From NCBI RefSeq assembly GCF_030815865.1, contig NZ_JAUSXI010000001.1, forward strand, positions 3,038,001 to 3,102,000: 64,000 bases of DNA. Reading direction: 5' to 3'. The first letter of the stretch is position 1. Every line of letters starts with the position of its first letter. The position numbers and the translations under genes were made by a program. Source of the DNA: Arthrobacter globiformis (GTDB lineage Bacteria > Actinomycetota > Actinomycetes > Actinomycetales > Micrococcaceae). Of the stretch, positions 28,327 to 38,671 are shown piece by piece. A model generated the notes under the pieces. That model saw only the letters and a program-made list of their open reading frames with translations. It made no database searches and had not been told where the DNA came from.

Positions 28327-30453
28327 TCAGGACTGGAGTCCGGCCAGGGAATCCCTGGCGGCGGCGGCAACAGCTTCCGCCGTGATGCCGAATTCCTGGA
28401 ACAGGCGCTTGTAGTCGGCGGATGCGCCGTAGTGCTCGAGGCTGACGGAGCGGCCGGCGTCGCCGACGAACTCGCGCCAGCCCTGCGACAGGCCGGCTTC
28501 AACCGAAACGCGGGCCTTGACCGCTGCGGGCAGGACTGCCTCGCGGTAGGCGGCGTCCTGCTTGGTGAACCACTCCACACACGGCATGGACACCACGCGG
28601 GCGGCGATGCCTTCGGCCTGGAGTGCTTCGCGGGCCTGGACGGCGAGCTGGACTTCCGAGCCGGTGCCGATCAGGATGACCTGCGCGTCCACGGTCTTGC
28701 CGTCCCTGGACGCCTCGGCCAGGACGTAACCGCCCTTGGCGACGCCGGCGGTCGAGCCGAAGGTGTCACCCTCGGCCGTACCCTCGCCACGGTCGTAGGT
28801 GGGGATGTTCTGGCGGGTCAGGACGATGCCGGCCGGGTTCTCGTGGTTCTCCAGCATGGTCTTCCACGCTGCCGCAACCTCGTTGGCATCGCCCGGACGG
28901 ACGACGTCGAGACCCGGGATGGCGCGCAGCGACGCGAGCTGCTCCACCGGCTGGTGCGTCGGGCCGTCCTCGCCGAGGCCGATCGAGTCGTGCGTCCAGA
29001 CGTACAGGGACGGCACGCCCATGAGGGCGCCAAGGCGGATGGCCGGACGCTGGTAGTCGCTGAAGATCAGGAACGTGCCGGAGAACGCCCGGGTCTTGCC
29101 GTGCAGGGAGATGCCGTTCACGATCGAGGCGGCCGCGTGCTCACGGATACCGAAGTGCAGGACCCGGCCGTACGGGTTGCCGGACCAGGCGTTGGTCTGC
29201 TTGCCCGCGGGAACGAACGACGGCGAACCCTCGATCGTGGTGTTGTTGGACTCCGCGAGGTCAGCCGAGCCGCCCCACAGTTCCGGCATGACCGGGCCGA
29301 TCGCGTTCAGGACCTTGCCGGAGGCGGCACGGGTGGAAACGTCCTTGCCGGCCGGGAAGACCGGCAGGACGCCGTCGAGCTCGGCGGGCAGCTGGCGGGC
29401 TTCGACGCGCTCCAGCAGGGCAGCGGCTTCCGGGTTGGCGGACTGCCAAGCGGCGAAGGACTCTTCCCATTCCTTGCGGGCGTGGGCACCGCGGTCGACG
29501 ACGGCACGGGCGTGGGCCAGCACGTCCTCGTCCACCTCGAAGGACCTCTCCGGGTCGAAACCGAGGACGTTCTTCAGTGCTGCCACTTCTTCCGAACCCA
29601 GGGCGGAACCGTGGATCTTGCCGGTGTTCTGCTTCTTCGGCGCCGGGTACCCGATGATGGTGCGCAGCGAGATGATGGACGGCCTGGAGGTCTCCGCCTT
29701 CGCGGCCACCAGCGCCGAGTGCAGCTCCTGGATGTCTTCCTTGTAGTCGCCGGTCTTGGTCCAGTCCACGCGCTGGGTGTGCCAGCCGTAGGCCTCGTAG
29801 CGCTTCAGGACGTCTTCGGTGAAGGCGATGTCGGTGTCGTCCTCGATGGAAATGTGGTTCTCATCGTAGATGACCACAAGGTTGCCGAGCTCCTGGTGGC
29901 CGGCGAGGGAGGAAGCCTCGGAGGTCACACCTTCCTGGAGGTCCCCGTCGGAAGCGATGACCCAGATGGTGTGGTCGAACGGGCTGGTGCCGGGGGCGGC
30001 GTCGGCGTCGAACAGGCCACGCTGGCGGCGCTGGGAGTACGCAAAGCCCACCGAGGAGGCCAGGCCCTGGCCCAGCGGGCCGGTGGTGATCTCCACGCCG
30101 GCGGTGTGCTTGTATTCCGGGTGGCCCGGGGTCAGCGAGCCCCACGTGCGGAGCGCTTCGAGGTCCTTCAGTTCCAGGCCGTAGCCGGAGAGGAACAGCT
30201 GGATGTACAGCGTCAGGGACGTGTGGCCGGGGGAGAGGACAAAACGGTCGCGGCCGATCCAGTCCGGGTTCTTCGGGTCGTGCCGCATCATCTTCTGGAA
30301 GAGAAGGTAAGCGGCCGGAGCCAGGCTCATCGCCGTGCCGGGGTGGCCGTTGCCCACCTTCTCCACGGCGTCGGCGGCCAGGACACGCACAGTGTCAACG
30401 GCACGCTGGTCGAGGTCGGTCCAAGTCAGTTCTTGCTCTTTCAAATGTGCCAC
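28327..30453 (-). CDS. tkt: Transketolase
   Basis: A thiamine-diphosphate enzyme transferring two-carbon units between sugar phosphates; 708 residues. [20 protein letters not shown] is the N-terminal signature with a catalytic His, [20 protein letters not shown] binds thiamine diphosphate and Mg, and [20 protein letters not shown] is the second signature. GTG start at 30453. It is the first gene of the six-gene operon, and its promoter should lie in 30454-30900. Confidence 0.97.
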   Translation of the reverse strand: MAHLKEQELTWTDLDQRAVDTVRVLAADAVEKVGNGHPGTAMSLAPAAYLLFQKMMRHDPKNPDWIGRDRFVLSPGHTSLTLYIQLFLSGYGLELKDLEALRTWGSLTPGHPEYKHTAGVEITTGPLGQGLASSVGFAYSQRRQRGLFDADAAPGTSPFDHTIWVIASDGDLQEGVTSEASSLAGHQELGNLVVIYDENHISIEDDTDIAFTEDVLKRYEAYGWHTQRVDWTKTGDYKEDIQELHSALVAAKAETSRPSIISLRTIIGYPAPKKQNTGKIHGSALGSEEVAALKNVLGFDPERSFEVDEDVLAHARAVVDRGAHARKEWEESFAAWQSANPEAAALLERVEARQLPAELDGVLPVFPAGKDVSTRAASGKVLNAIGPVMPELWGGSADLAESNNTTIEGSPSFVPAGKQTNAWSGNPYGRVLHFGIREHAAASIVNGISLHGKTRAFSGTFLIFSDYQRPAIRLGALMGVPSLYVWTHDSIGLGEDGPTHQPVEQLASLRAIPGLDVVRPGDANEVAAAWKTMLENHENPAGIVLTRQNIPTYDRGEGTAEGDTFGSTAGVAKGGYVLAEASRDGKTVDAQVILIGTGSEVQLAVQAREALQAEGIAARVVSMPCVEWFTKQDAAYREAVLPAAVKARVSVEAGLSQGWREFVGDAGRSVSLEHYGASADYKRLFQEFGITAEAVAAAARDSLAGLQS

Positions 30454-30959
30454 GAAACCGGGCCCCTCTCTGTGTTAACGGCAAGCGGTAATGACACACA
30501 GCGGCAGGGCATAATTGGTGCCCGCTGCATTCGTATCTACCAGCCGTTCACCATTGAAACGTTGATCTTCATTCAGTCGCCGGACGGAACGGAATGCGGT
30601 TTCTTGCCCGTCTCCCAGTGTGCGCTGATCTGCAGACAGCTTAGCTCTATTCCACACTTCGGGCGGGCAAAATCTCACCAATTGGACGCAATTTCTCCTT
30701 TGTGAATCCTTCGTGCGGTGAGGCTGCGTTAATGTGATTGAAGCAAGCACGAACGAATCATTTTCAGTGATTTGCCGTCACACACCGATGCCAGCGATCC
30801 ATGCGGGACCGCGGTATGATATCGGGAGGCCACCGGTGGACAGGGCGGGCTCAAGTGCACATGACAGCCCCGCCAACCGCCGTTGAGGGATCGATCCGGA
30901 CCGCGTGTCCAGACGGACTGATCAGATAAACAGCCAGACAGAAACAGAGTGACTGCCAC
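30454..30959. promoter_or_regulatory. Divergent regulatory region between tkt and ctaB
   Basis: A 506-base gap with no supported gene. It must hold the promoters of the tkt operon (minus) and ctaB (plus). The clearest element is TATGAT at 30815-30820, a possible -10 for ctaB with a leader of about 140 bases, but no good -35 is seen. A perfect CCAATTGG lies at about 30678-30685. A 91-codon minus-strand frame at 30475-30750 lacks a Shine-Dalgarno sequence and looks non-coding. Confidence 0.4.
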
Positions 30960-31907
30960 GTGAGCACAACAGATACGCCGCTTACCTCTTCCCGGGTCCA
31001 CGGAAGAGCCGGACTAGCCCGCAAGGCGAAGGCGTACCTTGCACTCACCAAGCCCAGGGTCATTGAACTCCTGCTGGTCAGCACCCTGCCCACCATGATC
31101 TACGCACAGCGCGGCTTCCCGTCCCTCGCCCTCATCCTGGCCACTCTGGTGGGCGGCGCCTTCGCTGCCGGCAGCGCCGGTGCCTTCAACTGCTACATCG
31201 ACCGCGACATCGACAAGCTGATGCACCGCACGGAGAAGCGCCCCCTGGTCACCGGTGAGGTCACACCGCGGGAAGCCCTCATCTTTGCGTGGCTCCTGGG
31301 CGCCGCGGCCATCGCCATTCTCTGGTTCGGCGCGAACCCGCTCTCGGCCTGGCTCGGACTGGGCGCCATCGTCTTCTACGTCGTCATTTACACGATGATC
31401 CTCAAGCGCCGCACCGCCCAGAACATCGTCTGGGGCGGCGCCGCGGGCTGTTTCCCCGTGCTGATCGCCTGGGCCGCCGTGACCAACACGGTCGAGTGGC
31501 CGGCCATCGTGCTGTTCATGGTGATCTTCCTTTGGACCCCGCCGCACTACTGGCCGCTGTCCATGCGCTACGGCGAGGACTACCGCAACGCCAACGTGCC
31601 GATGCTCGGTGCCATCGCCGGTGCCAAGGTGGTCTCCGTGCAGGTGGTCCTGTACGCCTGGGCCATGGTCGCGTGCTCGCTGCTCATGATCCCGGCCGGC
31701 AACGCTGGCTGGGTTTACACCGCCGTTGCCGTGCTGGCCGGCGCCTGGTTCCTGTACGAGTCCCACGCCCTCTACAACCGGGCCCAGGGCGGGGACCTCT
31801 CCGACAAGGGCGCCATGAAGGTCTTCCACGGCTCCATCAGCTACCTGACGCTCCTCTTCATCGCGCTGGCCGTCGACCCGTTCGTCGGCTCGCCGATCAT
31901 GGGGTAA
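30960..31907 (+). CDS. ctaB: Protoheme IX farnesyltransferase (heme O synthase)
   Basis: Adds a farnesyl group to heme B to give heme O, the first step to heme A for the aa3-type oxidase; 315 residues with about nine transmembrane helices. The prenyltransferase motifs are NCYIDRDID (N-x3-D-x3-D) at about residue 78 and [10 protein letters not shown] at about 209. GTG start. It faces ctaA across the repeat arrays, the pair being separated by 369 bases. Family assignment is secure. Confidence 0.96.
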   Translation: MSTTDTPLTSSRVHGRAGLARKAKAYLALTKPRVIELLLVSTLPTMIYAQRGFPSLALILATLVGGAFAAGSAGAFNCYIDRDIDKLMHRTEKRPLVTGEVTPREALIFAWLLGAAAIAILWFGANPLSAWLGLGAIVFYVVIYTMILKRRTAQNIVWGGAAGCFPVLIAWAAVTNTVEWPAIVLFMVIFLWTPPHYWPLSMRYGEDYRNANVPMLGAIAGAKVVSVQVVLYAWAMVACSLLMIPAGNAGWVYTAVAVLAGAWFLYESHALYNRAQGGDLSDKGAMKVFHGSISYLTLLFIALAVDPFVGSPIMG

Positions 31908-31940
31908 CCCCCCAGCCCTCGAGCCCCACAGCGAGCCCAG

Positions 31941-32048
31941 GACGCTTCCTCACGTCCTGCAGGTTCTGACCGGACGCTCCCTCACGTCCTGCAGGTTTTC
32001 CCCAGACGCTTCCTCACGTCCTGCGGGTTCTCCCCGAACGCTTCCTCA
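31941..32048 (+). repeat. Left array: 32-bp tandem repeats, three full copies and one partial
   Basis: Copies begin at 31941, 31973, 32005 and 32037 (partial), exactly 32 bases apart. The conserved core is GACGCTTCCTCACGTCCTGC; a variable tail fills the rest of the unit. The same core, inverted, recurs in the array at 32148-32270. The left arm of the central hairpin (GCTCCCTCAC at 32075) resembles a further copy. Confidence 0.85.
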
Positions 32049-32070
32049 GATAGATGCTGCGCTGAAGTAG

Positions 32071-32102
32071 AAATGCTCCCTCACTCATGTGAGGGAGCAT
32101 TT
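32071..32102. terminator. Bidirectional terminator between ctaB and ctaA
   Basis: A perfect 14-bp stem AAATGCTCCCTCAC / GTGAGGGAGCATTT with loop TCAT. The A and T ends suit termination from both sides. It lies at the centre between the two oppositely oriented 32-bp repeat arrays, and its arms share the repeat core. Confidence 0.75.
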
Positions 32103-32147
32103 CTTGTCTAACCCGAAGCGGCGAGACGCAAGCGCCGAGTCAATGGG

Positions 32148-32270
32148 GCGGCAGGATCTGCGGAGTCGCTGGGAATGAAGCGACGGGATCTGCGGGAGCG
32201 TCGGGGATCAGGCGACGGGATCTGAGGAAGCGTTGGGGAGGAGGCGGCAGGATCTGAGGAAGCGTCGAGG
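32148..32270 (-). repeat. Right array: four 32-bp repeats in inverted orientation
   Basis: GGATCTG recurs at 32154, 32186, 32218 and 32250, exactly 32 bases apart. The best copy reads GCAGGATCTGAGGAAGCGTC, the reverse complement of the left-array core at 18 of 20 positions. The array starts just beyond the ctaA stop codon (32277 on the minus strand). Confidence 0.85.
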
Positions 32271-32276
32271 GAAAAG

Positions 32277-33221
32277 CTACCTGACGGGGCTGGAGCGGGC
32301 GATGTCGGCGGCGTTGGTTGCGGCGCTCATGAGCAGGGCCGCACCCAGCATGTGAGCGCCGACGAGGAGCGCGGGAATGCCGTTGTAGTACTGCGTGAAG
32401 CCAATGACGGCCTGCAGGACGGTGACGCCGAGGAGCATCAGCACTGCCGACCGGAACGTCCCCGAAATGCCGCGGCGCCACACGAAGTACACGGCGAGCA
32501 GCGTGCCGGCGGTCACCAGGTAGGCGGGCACGGCATGGATGTGCGAAAAAAGGTCCCAGTCCAGATTGTTGCGGGGCGCGTCGGCGTCACCTGCGTGCGG
32601 TCCGGCGCCGGTCACCACCACGCCCAGCATGACGGCGATGGCGGAGAAGAGTGCGACGGCGGTCAGCACCGGCCGCAGGACGCCCGGCAGGGTTGGGACC
32701 GTGTGCGTCCGGAACCGGCCCGTCCTGCCGTAGGCACGGTTGACCAGCAGCGTCGCGAAAACCACCAGGGCCATGGACACCAGGAAATGCAGGCCAACCA
32801 CCCAGGGGTTCAGCTGGGTCAACACGGTGATGCCGCCGATGATGGCCTGCGCCGGAATGCTCGCCAGCAGGCCCAGGGCCAGCAGGAACAGGTCCTTGCG
32901 CTCCTTGCGCAGATTCCACAAGTAGACGAGCATGAGCGCCGCAACGGCGGCCAGGGCAAACGTCAGGAGCCGGTTCCCGAACTCGATGAAGCCGTGGATG
33001 CCCATCTCGGGGGTATTCACCAAGGAATTGTTCGTGCACCTGGGCCAGGTGGGGCAGCCAAGGCCCGAGGCGGTCAGCCGGACAGCGCCGCCGGTGACCA
33101 CCAGGACCGTCTGTCCGATCAGGGACAGCACGGCGAGGCGGCGGACCGTCGAATCGACGGTGACAGGAAGCTTGGATGCCAGGCGGCCGACGAACTGGGG
33201 GAGGCGCGAAGCCGTGCTCAC
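32277..33221 (-). CDS. ctaA: Heme A synthase
   Basis: Oxidises heme O to heme A for cytochrome c oxidase; 314 residues with about eight transmembrane helices. Conserved heme-ligating His residues are visible in GIHGFIEFGNR, GLHFLVSM, FSHIHAVPAY and GAHMLGAAL, and the extracytoplasmic Cys pair in GLGCPTWPRC fits the CtaA family. GTG start at 33221. It converges on ctaB and is only seven bases from the ABC-2 permease stop, so the three leftward genes could be co-transcribed. Confidence 0.95.
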   Translation of the reverse strand: MSTASRLPQFVGRLASKLPVTVDSTVRRLAVLSLIGQTVLVVTGGAVRLTASGLGCPTWPRCTNNSLVNTPEMGIHGFIEFGNRLLTFALAAVAALMLVYLWNLRKERKDLFLLALGLLASIPAQAIIGGITVLTQLNPWVVGLHFLVSMALVVFATLLVNRAYGRTGRFRTHTVPTLPGVLRPVLTAVALFSAIAVMLGVVVTGAGPHAGDADAPRNNLDWDLFSHIHAVPAYLVTAGTLLAVYFVWRRGISGTFRSAVLMLLGVTVLQAVIGFTQYYNGIPALLVGAHMLGAALLMSAATNAADIARSSPVR

Positions 33222-33228
33222 TTTTTTC

Positions 33229-33987
33229 TCAATTCCATTTGAACCAGCGGATGGCTGCTGCGCCGGCGAGAACCGTCCACGTCAGCAGGACAAGGACGGC
33301 GTTGCCGTTGACGGCCCCGTGCAGGAATGCGTCCCGCAACCCTTCGCCGAGGGATCCGGACGGCAGCAGGTGAACGGTGTTCTGGGCGAGTTCCGGCAGC
33401 CACTGCATGGGGATCACGATGCCGCCCAGGGCGCCCAGCAGGATCCACAGCAGGTTCGTGATGGCCAGCGTGGCTTCGGGCCGGACAGTGCCCGCCACCA
33501 GAAGCCCCAGTGCGGTGAACGCGGCCGCGCCCAGCACCAGCAGGCAAAGCCCGGGTAGCGCGCCCAGCGGATCGGGGCGCCATCCGAGCGGGAAGGCGAC
33601 GGCGGCGACGATGACCACCTGGATCACCAGGACGGCCAGGACCGCGAGGATCTTCCCGGCGATGAGACCGGCCCGTCCCAGCGGCGTGGTGGACAGGAAC
33701 CGCAGCACGCCGTACCGGCGGTCGAAGCCGGTGGCGATGCCCTGCCCGGTGAAGGCGGTGGACATGGCGCAGAGCGCGAGAATGCCGGGGACGGCAACGT
33801 TGATACGGCTGCCCCCGATGCCGTCGAGCAGCGGGGTGACCGTCAGTCCGATCAGGGCAAGGAGGGGCAGGACCACTGCGAGGATCAGCTGCTCGCCGTT
33901 CCTGAGCATGGTCGCGGCCTCGTATTTACCCTGCAGCAGGATCCGGCGGAGCAGGGGAGCGGGAGCGCTGCCCGTGGCTGTCGTCAT
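33229..33987 (-). CDS. ABC-2 type transporter permease
   Basis: The membrane subunit of a two-gene ABC exporter, 252 residues with about six transmembrane helices. ATG 33987 follows GGAAGGG; a longer in-frame reading that begins MGPPRHHAG is rejected. It overlaps its ATPase gene by four bases (ATGA). The permease/ATPase pair upstream of ctaA is common in Arthrobacter relatives. The substrate is unknown. It lies seven bases from ctaA in the same direction. Confidence 0.88.
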   Translation of the reverse strand: MTTATGSAPAPLLRRILLQGKYEAATMLRNGEQLILAVVLPLLALIGLTVTPLLDGIGGSRINVAVPGILALCAMSTAFTGQGIATGFDRRYGVLRFLSTTPLGRAGLIAGKILAVLAVLVIQVVIVAAVAFPLGWRPDPLGALPGLCLLVLGAAAFTALGLLVAGTVRPEATLAITNLLWILLGALGGIVIPMQWLPELAQNTVHLLPSGSLGEGLRDAFLHGAVNGNAVLVLLTWTVLAGAAAIRWFKWN

Positions 33988-34952
33988 CGGATTTCCCTTC
34001 CGGAAATGTCGAGGAATACATCTTCGAGGCTCCGGGCCTCCATGCTCAGCGAGCCCGGCATGATGCCGTGGTGGGCCCACCAGGCGGTCAGCGCTGCGAG
34101 GTCCTCGGGGGTCAGCGCCCCGGTGGCCGCGTAGCTGCCGGAACGCGTTTCGCGGATCTCCACCTCGGCAGGCAGGACGCCGGTGAAGTCGAGCCCTGGC
34201 AGTGCCTCGAAATGCAGCGTCCGGACGTGGTCCCTGTGGGGCGCCTCTGGCATGTTGTGCTGCAGCAGCTGGGCTACGGTGCCCTCCGCAACATTCCTGC
34301 CGGCGTCGATGATGTACACGTAGTCGGCCAGCCGCTGTGCGTCATCCATGAGATGGGTTGTGAGGATGATCCCCATCCCACTGTCCCGGAGTTCAGAGAT
34401 CAATTCGAAGACCAGCTGGCGGGACTGCGGGTCAAGGCCGGCGCTCGGTTCGTCCAGGAACAGGACCTCCGGGTTGCCGATCAGGGCGGCGGCGAGGGCC
34501 AGACGCTGCTTCTGTCCGCCGGACAGCCGGCGGACGTTGGTCCTGCTGAAGTTGTCGATGCCCAGCCGCTGCACCAGCTCATCCAGGGGCCTGGGATTGC
34601 GGTACATGCCGGCAATGTGCCGGAGAAGGGGAATGGGACGGGCCGACGGCGGGAGGCCGCCGTCCTGGAGCATGACGCCGACGCGGGCGCGCAGTTCCGC
34701 TCCAGCAGTGCCGGGATCGGTGCCGAGCAGCGTAATGGTTCCGCCCGTGCGCTTTTGGAGCCCCTGGGCGCATTCGATGGTGGTAGTCTTGCCGGCACCG
34801 TTCGCTCCGAGCAGTGCCGTGACCTCGCCGCGGCCGGCGACGAGTGAGACGTCGCTCACCACCCTGAGCATCTTGCCATCGAGGGTGGGGAGCGGACCGA
34901 CGTCCTTGATGAGCCCGTCGATGGTCAGGACGGGGGATTTGGGGGATCGCAC
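33984..34952 (-). CDS. ABC transporter ATP-binding protein
   Basis: The ATPase of the ABC-2 exporter, 322 residues. Walker A is LLGANGAGKTT, the signature LSGGQKQRL, Walker B VLFLDEPSAGLD, and the H-loop is in LTTHLMDD. A C-terminal extension of about 90 residues follows, as in export ATPases of the CcmA/drug-exporter type (ATPases of ABC-2 systems). It is divergent from sufR across a 134-base gap and precedes its permease. Substrate unknown. Confidence 0.9.
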   Translation of the reverse strand: MRSPKSPVLTIDGLIKDVGPLPTLDGKMLRVVSDVSLVAGRGEVTALLGANGAGKTTTIECAQGLQKRTGGTITLLGTDPGTAGAELRARVGVMLQDGGLPPSARPIPLLRHIAGMYRNPRPLDELVQRLGIDNFSRTNVRRLSGGQKQRLALAAALIGNPEVLFLDEPSAGLDPQSRQLVFELISELRDSGMGIILTTHLMDDAQRLADYVYIIDAGRNVAEGTVAQLLQHNMPEAPHRDHVRTLHFEALPGLDFTGVLPAEVEIRETRSGSYAATGALTPEDLAALTAWWAHHGIMPGSLSMEARSLEDVFLDISGREIR

Positions 34953-35061
34953 CCCAGCATTCTACGTGAAGTAGTACTGTCACTGGTGAACCTGCGTGGT
35001 GCCCGCCGATATGGCTCACCCCAGCCCGGGCACAGGTCAGCCTTGCCTTACTGGAAGGTCG

Positions 35062-35087
35062 CAACAAATTACGACATGATTGTGTTG
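35062..35087. promoter_or_regulatory. Imperfect dyad at the sufR start, candidate SufR operator
   Basis: CAACA (35062-35066) and TGTTG (35083-35087) form the outer arms of an imperfect dyad around ATTACGACATGATTG. It overlaps the first sufR codon and a possible -10 (CATGAT, 35075-35080). An autoregulatory site is expected here, but the motif is not an exact match to a published SufR consensus that I can recall with certainty. Confidence 0.4.
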
Positions 35088-35941
35088 TGTATTCCATGAC
35101 CAGCACCACCTCCGCGCCATTGGCCGGGCAGGGCGCGCCCTCAGTTGCGCTGCACGGTGGAAAACGTGCTGCCCTGGCCTCCGTGCCTGCCGCAGCCGAC
35201 GCCGATGAGCGCACGCGTGACCGCGTCCTCAGCGCCGTGTTGGAGCACGGACCTGTCAGCGCCGCGGAACTGGGCGACCTGCTTGGGTTCACCCCGGCCG
35301 CCGTCCGCCGGCACCTGGACCACCTGTCCCGCGCCGGCGTGATTGAGGTCAAGCGCGTGGCCCGTGCAGGCGCCGGCGCCGGCCGCCCCGCGCGCCGCTA
35401 CGTCCTCAGCTCCCAGGGCCAGTCCTCCCTGGGTGACGACTATCTGAACATTGCCACCCTGGCGCTCAAGCAGCTCGGCGCGGTGGCGGGGGATGAAGCC
35501 GTCCGCCAGTTCGCCGTCGAGCGCTTCGCGGAGATGGAGCGCCGCTACGCCCCCGAGGTGGAAGCGGCCGGAACGGACATCACCGCCCGTGCGCAGGCCC
35601 TGTCCGCTGCCCTGTCCCGGGACGGCTTCGTCGCCTCCACGGCCTCCATTGAAGCCAAGGCGCCGCTGCCGGCTGCGCTGTCCAGCGTCCAGCTGTGCCA
35701 GGGCCACTGCCCCATCCAGCAGCTGGCCACGCAGTTTCCCGTGTTCTGCGACGCCGAGACGGAAATGTTTTCGCGCCTCGTCGGTGTCGATGTCCGCAGG
35801 CTTTCCACGCTCGCCCGCGGGGGACACGTCTGCACCACCCACATACCCACAGGCCGTCCGGCCGCGACGGTGGCGGAAACCACCCGAGCCGTTACGGACA
35901 ACCTGGACGAAGTATCCAACCATCTGCAAGAAAGGCCGTGA
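35087..35941 (+). CDS. sufR: Fe-S cluster assembly transcriptional regulator SufR
   Basis: A winged-helix repressor of the suf operon, 284 residues from GTG 35087 (ATG 35096 is an in-frame alternative). The helix-turn-helix is in [20 protein letters not shown]. Three closely placed cysteines in [19 protein letters not shown], and one more in GGHVCTTH, are the likely Fe-S ligands used to sense cluster status. Its stop overlaps the sufB ATG by one base, so it is translated together with the operon it controls. Confidence 0.92.
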   Translation: MYSMTSTTSAPLAGQGAPSVALHGGKRAALASVPAAADADERTRDRVLSAVLEHGPVSAAELGDLLGFTPAAVRRHLDHLSRAGVIEVKRVARAGAGAGRPARRYVLSSQGQSSLGDDYLNIATLALKQLGAVAGDEAVRQFAVERFAEMERRYAPEVEAAGTDITARAQALSAALSRDGFVASTASIEAKAPLPAALSSVQLCQGHCPIQQLATQFPVFCDAETEMFSRLVGVDVRRLSTLARGGHVCTTHIPTGRPAATVAETTRAVTDNLDEVSNHLQERP

Positions 35942-37404
35942 TGACGGACCAACTATCAGAGAAGACGGTTGCTGAGACTGCTGTGATTTCGGAGATTCTC
36001 GAAAAGAATCCCGAGCTCCACGGAATCGGTACCTATGAGTACGGCTGGGCCGACAAGAACGACGTCGGCGCCAATGCCCGCCGCGGCCTCAACGAGGACG
36101 TGGTCCGTGACATCTCGGCCAAGAAGAGCGAGCCGGAATGGATGCTGGACCTGCGCCTCAAGGGTCTGAAGTACTTCGACCGCAAGCCCATGCCCACCTG
36201 GGGTGCAGACCTCTCAGGCATCGACTTCGACAACATCAAGTACTTCGTGCGCTCCACTGAAAAGCAGGCCGCAACTTGGGAAGACCTTCCCGAGGACATC
36301 CGCAACACGTACGAGAAGCTCGGCATCCCGGAAGCTGAGCGCAGCCGCCTGGTCTCCGGTGTGGCAGCCCAGTACGAGTCCGAGGTTGTCTACCACCAGA
36401 TCCGCGAGGACCTTGAGGCCCAGGGCGTCATCTTCCTGGACACGGACACCGCGCTGCGCGAGCACCCGGAGATCTTCCAGGAGTACTTCGGCACCATCAT
36501 CCCGGTGGGCGACAACAAGTTCGCCTCGCTGAACACGGCCGTATGGTCCGGCGGCTCCTTCGTGTACGTGCCCAAGGGCGTGCACGTCGACATCCCGCTG
36601 CAGGCTTACTTCCGCATTAACACGGAAAATATGGGCCAGTTCGAGCGCACGCTGATCATCGCCGACGAGGACTCGTACGTCCACTACATCGAAGGCTGCA
36701 CCGCGCCGATCTACACCTCGGATTCGCTGCACTCCGCCGTCGTGGAAATCGTGGTCAAGAAGGGCGCCCGCGTCCGCTACACCACCATCCAGAACTGGTC
36801 CAACAACGTGTACAACCTCGTGACCAAGCGCGCCATCTGCGAAGAGGGCGGCACCATGGAGTGGATCGATGGCAACATCGGCTCCAAGGTCACCATGAAG
36901 TACCCGGCTGTTTACCTCACGGGCCAGTACGCCAAGGGCGAGACCCTCTCCATCGCGTTCGCGGGCGAGGGCCAGCACCAGGACACCGGCTCCAAAATGG
37001 TGCACATCGCGCCGAACACCAAGAGCTCCATCATCTCCAAGTCCGTTGCCCGCGGCGGCGGACGCGCGGCCTACCGTGGCCTGGTCCAGATCCGCGAAGG
37101 CGCCAAGCACTCGGCCAACACCGTGCGCTGTGACGCCTTGCTGGTGGACACCATCAGCCGTTCGGACACCTACCCGTACATCGACATCCGCGAGGATGAC
37201 GTCCAGCTCGGGCACGAGGCAACTGTCTCGCGCGTTTCCGAAGAGCAGCTCTTCTACCTCATGTCCCGCGGCATGCGCGAAGACGAAGCCATGGCCATGA
37301 TCGTGCGCGGCTTCATCGAGCCGATCGCCCGTGAGCTGCCGATGGAATACGCCCTCGAGCTGAACCGCCTCATTGAACTCCAGATGGAAGGATCCGTCGG
37401 TTAA
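35941..37404 (+). CDS. sufB: Fe-S cluster assembly protein SufB
   Basis: The scaffold subunit of the SufBCD complex on which Fe-S clusters are built; 487 residues. Conserved [11 protein letters not shown] contains the SufB cysteine, and the repetitive beta-helix core is clear. The ATG at 35941 shares its A with the sufR stop; the longer in-frame extension from 35695 overlaps sufR and is rejected. The next gene, sufD, begins at the TAATG overlap. Actinobacteria use this as the main Fe-S system. Confidence 0.97.
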   Translation: MTDQLSEKTVAETAVISEILEKNPELHGIGTYEYGWADKNDVGANARRGLNEDVVRDISAKKSEPEWMLDLRLKGLKYFDRKPMPTWGADLSGIDFDNIKYFVRSTEKQAATWEDLPEDIRNTYEKLGIPEAERSRLVSGVAAQYESEVVYHQIREDLEAQGVIFLDTDTALREHPEIFQEYFGTIIPVGDNKFASLNTAVWSGGSFVYVPKGVHVDIPLQAYFRINTENMGQFERTLIIADEDSYVHYIEGCTAPIYTSDSLHSAVVEIVVKKGARVRYTTIQNWSNNVYNLVTKRAICEEGGTMEWIDGNIGSKVTMKYPAVYLTGQYAKGETLSIAFAGEGQHQDTGSKMVHIAPNTKSSIISKSVARGGGRAAYRGLVQIREGAKHSANTVRCDALLVDTISRSDTYPYIDIREDDVQLGHEATVSRVSEEQLFYLMSRGMREDEAMAMIVRGFIEPIARELPMEYALELNRLIELQMEGSVG

Positions 37405-38645
37405 TGACTGCCGAAATTACTACTGAAAAGGCCCGCATCGGAGCGCCTTCCATCGCAGGTTTCACCGAGGAAGGCGAGGGTCTGGTCTCCGCCAAGGTAG
37501 ACCACAGCCACAACCACGGTGTCACCGTCATGTCCTCGCGCGCCGAGCGGCTCACGAGCTTCGACGTCGCCGACTTCGCGCTGCCCACCGGCCGTGAAGA
37601 GGAATGGCGCTTCACCCCGGTCCGTGGACTGGCCAACCTGTTTTCCGACGCAGCGACGGACGGAGACGCAGCCGCGTTCACCGTGGAAGCCCCCGAAGGC
37701 TACCTCCGCAGCGCCCTGGCACAGGGCGCCGCTCCGCGCGGAACCGTGCTGACCCCGGCCGACCGTGCCGCCGTCGTCGCCTCCGCCAACACGGACGAGG
37801 CCCTGCACGTGGTGATCCCGGCAGAAGCAGAACCGGCTGAGCCGCTGCGGATCCTGGTCCACGGCGCGGGCGCCGGCCGCCGCTCCAACGCACACTACGT
37901 GCTGGAGGCCGGGGCCAACTCGCGCAGCGTCGTGATCCTGGAGCACACCGGTGCGGCGGACCACAACGGCAACCTGGAAGTCATCGTCGGCGAGGGCGCA
38001 AAGCTCACCGTCATCTCGGTGCAGTTTTGGGAAGACGACGCCAAGCACCTGGCACAACATGACGCCCAGGTGGGCAAGGACGCCGTCTACAAGCACATCG
38101 CCGTCTCCCTCGGCGGTTCGGTGGTGCGCCTCAACTCCAACGTCCGCTTCTCCGGTGAGGGCGCCGAGGCCGAGCTGCTGGGCCTCTACTTTGCCGACGC
38201 CGGCCAGCACCTGGAGCACCGGTCCTTCGTTGACCACAACGTGGCCAACTGCAAGTCCAACGTGCTCTACAAGGGTGCCCTGCAGGGCAAGAACGCGCAC
38301 ACCGTCTGGGTGGGCGACGTGCTGATCCAGAAGCAGGCCCTGGGCACCGACTCGTACGAGAAGAACCAGAACCTCGTGCTGACGGACGGCTGCCGGGCCG
38401 ACTCGGTTCCCAACCTCGAGATCGAAACCGGCCTCATTGAAGGTGCCGGACACGCGAGCTCCACCGGGCGTTTTGATGACGAGCACCTGTTCTACCTCAT
38501 GGCACGCGGCATCCCGGAAGAGGTGGCCCGCAGGCTCGTCGTACGCGGATTCCTCAACGAGATCATCCAGCAGATCAAGGTCCCGGCACTCGAAGAGCGC
38601 CTGACCGAGGCTGTTGAGCGCGAACTCGCCGCGACCGAGAACTAA
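37404..38645 (+). CDS. sufD: Fe-S cluster assembly protein SufD
   Basis: Partner of SufB and SufC in the SufBC2D complex; 413 residues. The beta-helix core has HRSFVDHNVANCKSN, near the His proposed to help iron entry, and the C-terminal EEVARRLVVRGFLNEII matches the family. N-terminal residues are variable. ATG at 37404 overlaps the sufB stop by one base, indicating translational coupling. A short gap of 26 bases precedes the Rieske gene. Confidence 0.96.
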   Translation: MTAEITTEKARIGAPSIAGFTEEGEGLVSAKVDHSHNHGVTVMSSRAERLTSFDVADFALPTGREEEWRFTPVRGLANLFSDAATDGDAAAFTVEAPEGYLRSALAQGAAPRGTVLTPADRAAVVASANTDEALHVVIPAEAEPAEPLRILVHGAGAGRRSNAHYVLEAGANSRSVVILEHTGAADHNGNLEVIVGEGAKLTVISVQFWEDDAKHLAQHDAQVGKDAVYKHIAVSLGGSVVRLNSNVRFSGEGAEAELLGLYFADAGQHLEHRSFVDHNVANCKSNVLYKGALQGKNAHTVWVGDVLIQKQALGTDSYEKNQNLVLTDGCRADSVPNLEIETGLIEGAGHASSTGRFDDEHLFYLMARGIPEEVARRLVVRGFLNEIIQQIKVPALEERLTEAVERELAATEN

Positions 38646-38671
38646 GCAGCCCGGAAGGTACAGGACAACGG

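Noticed and set aside
28309..30705. A 798-codon frame antisense to tkt
   Set aside because: It is a shadow over tkt; no domain or Shine-Dalgarno sequence supports it.
30475..30750. A 91-codon minus-strand frame upstream of tkt
   Set aside because: No Shine-Dalgarno sequence, no recognisable motif and atypical composition; it lies in the promoter region.
31941..32270. CRISPR array
   Set aside because: Repeats are regular but there are no unique spacers of conserved length and no cas genes; the arrays are inverted relative to each other and the variable tails are only about 12 bases.
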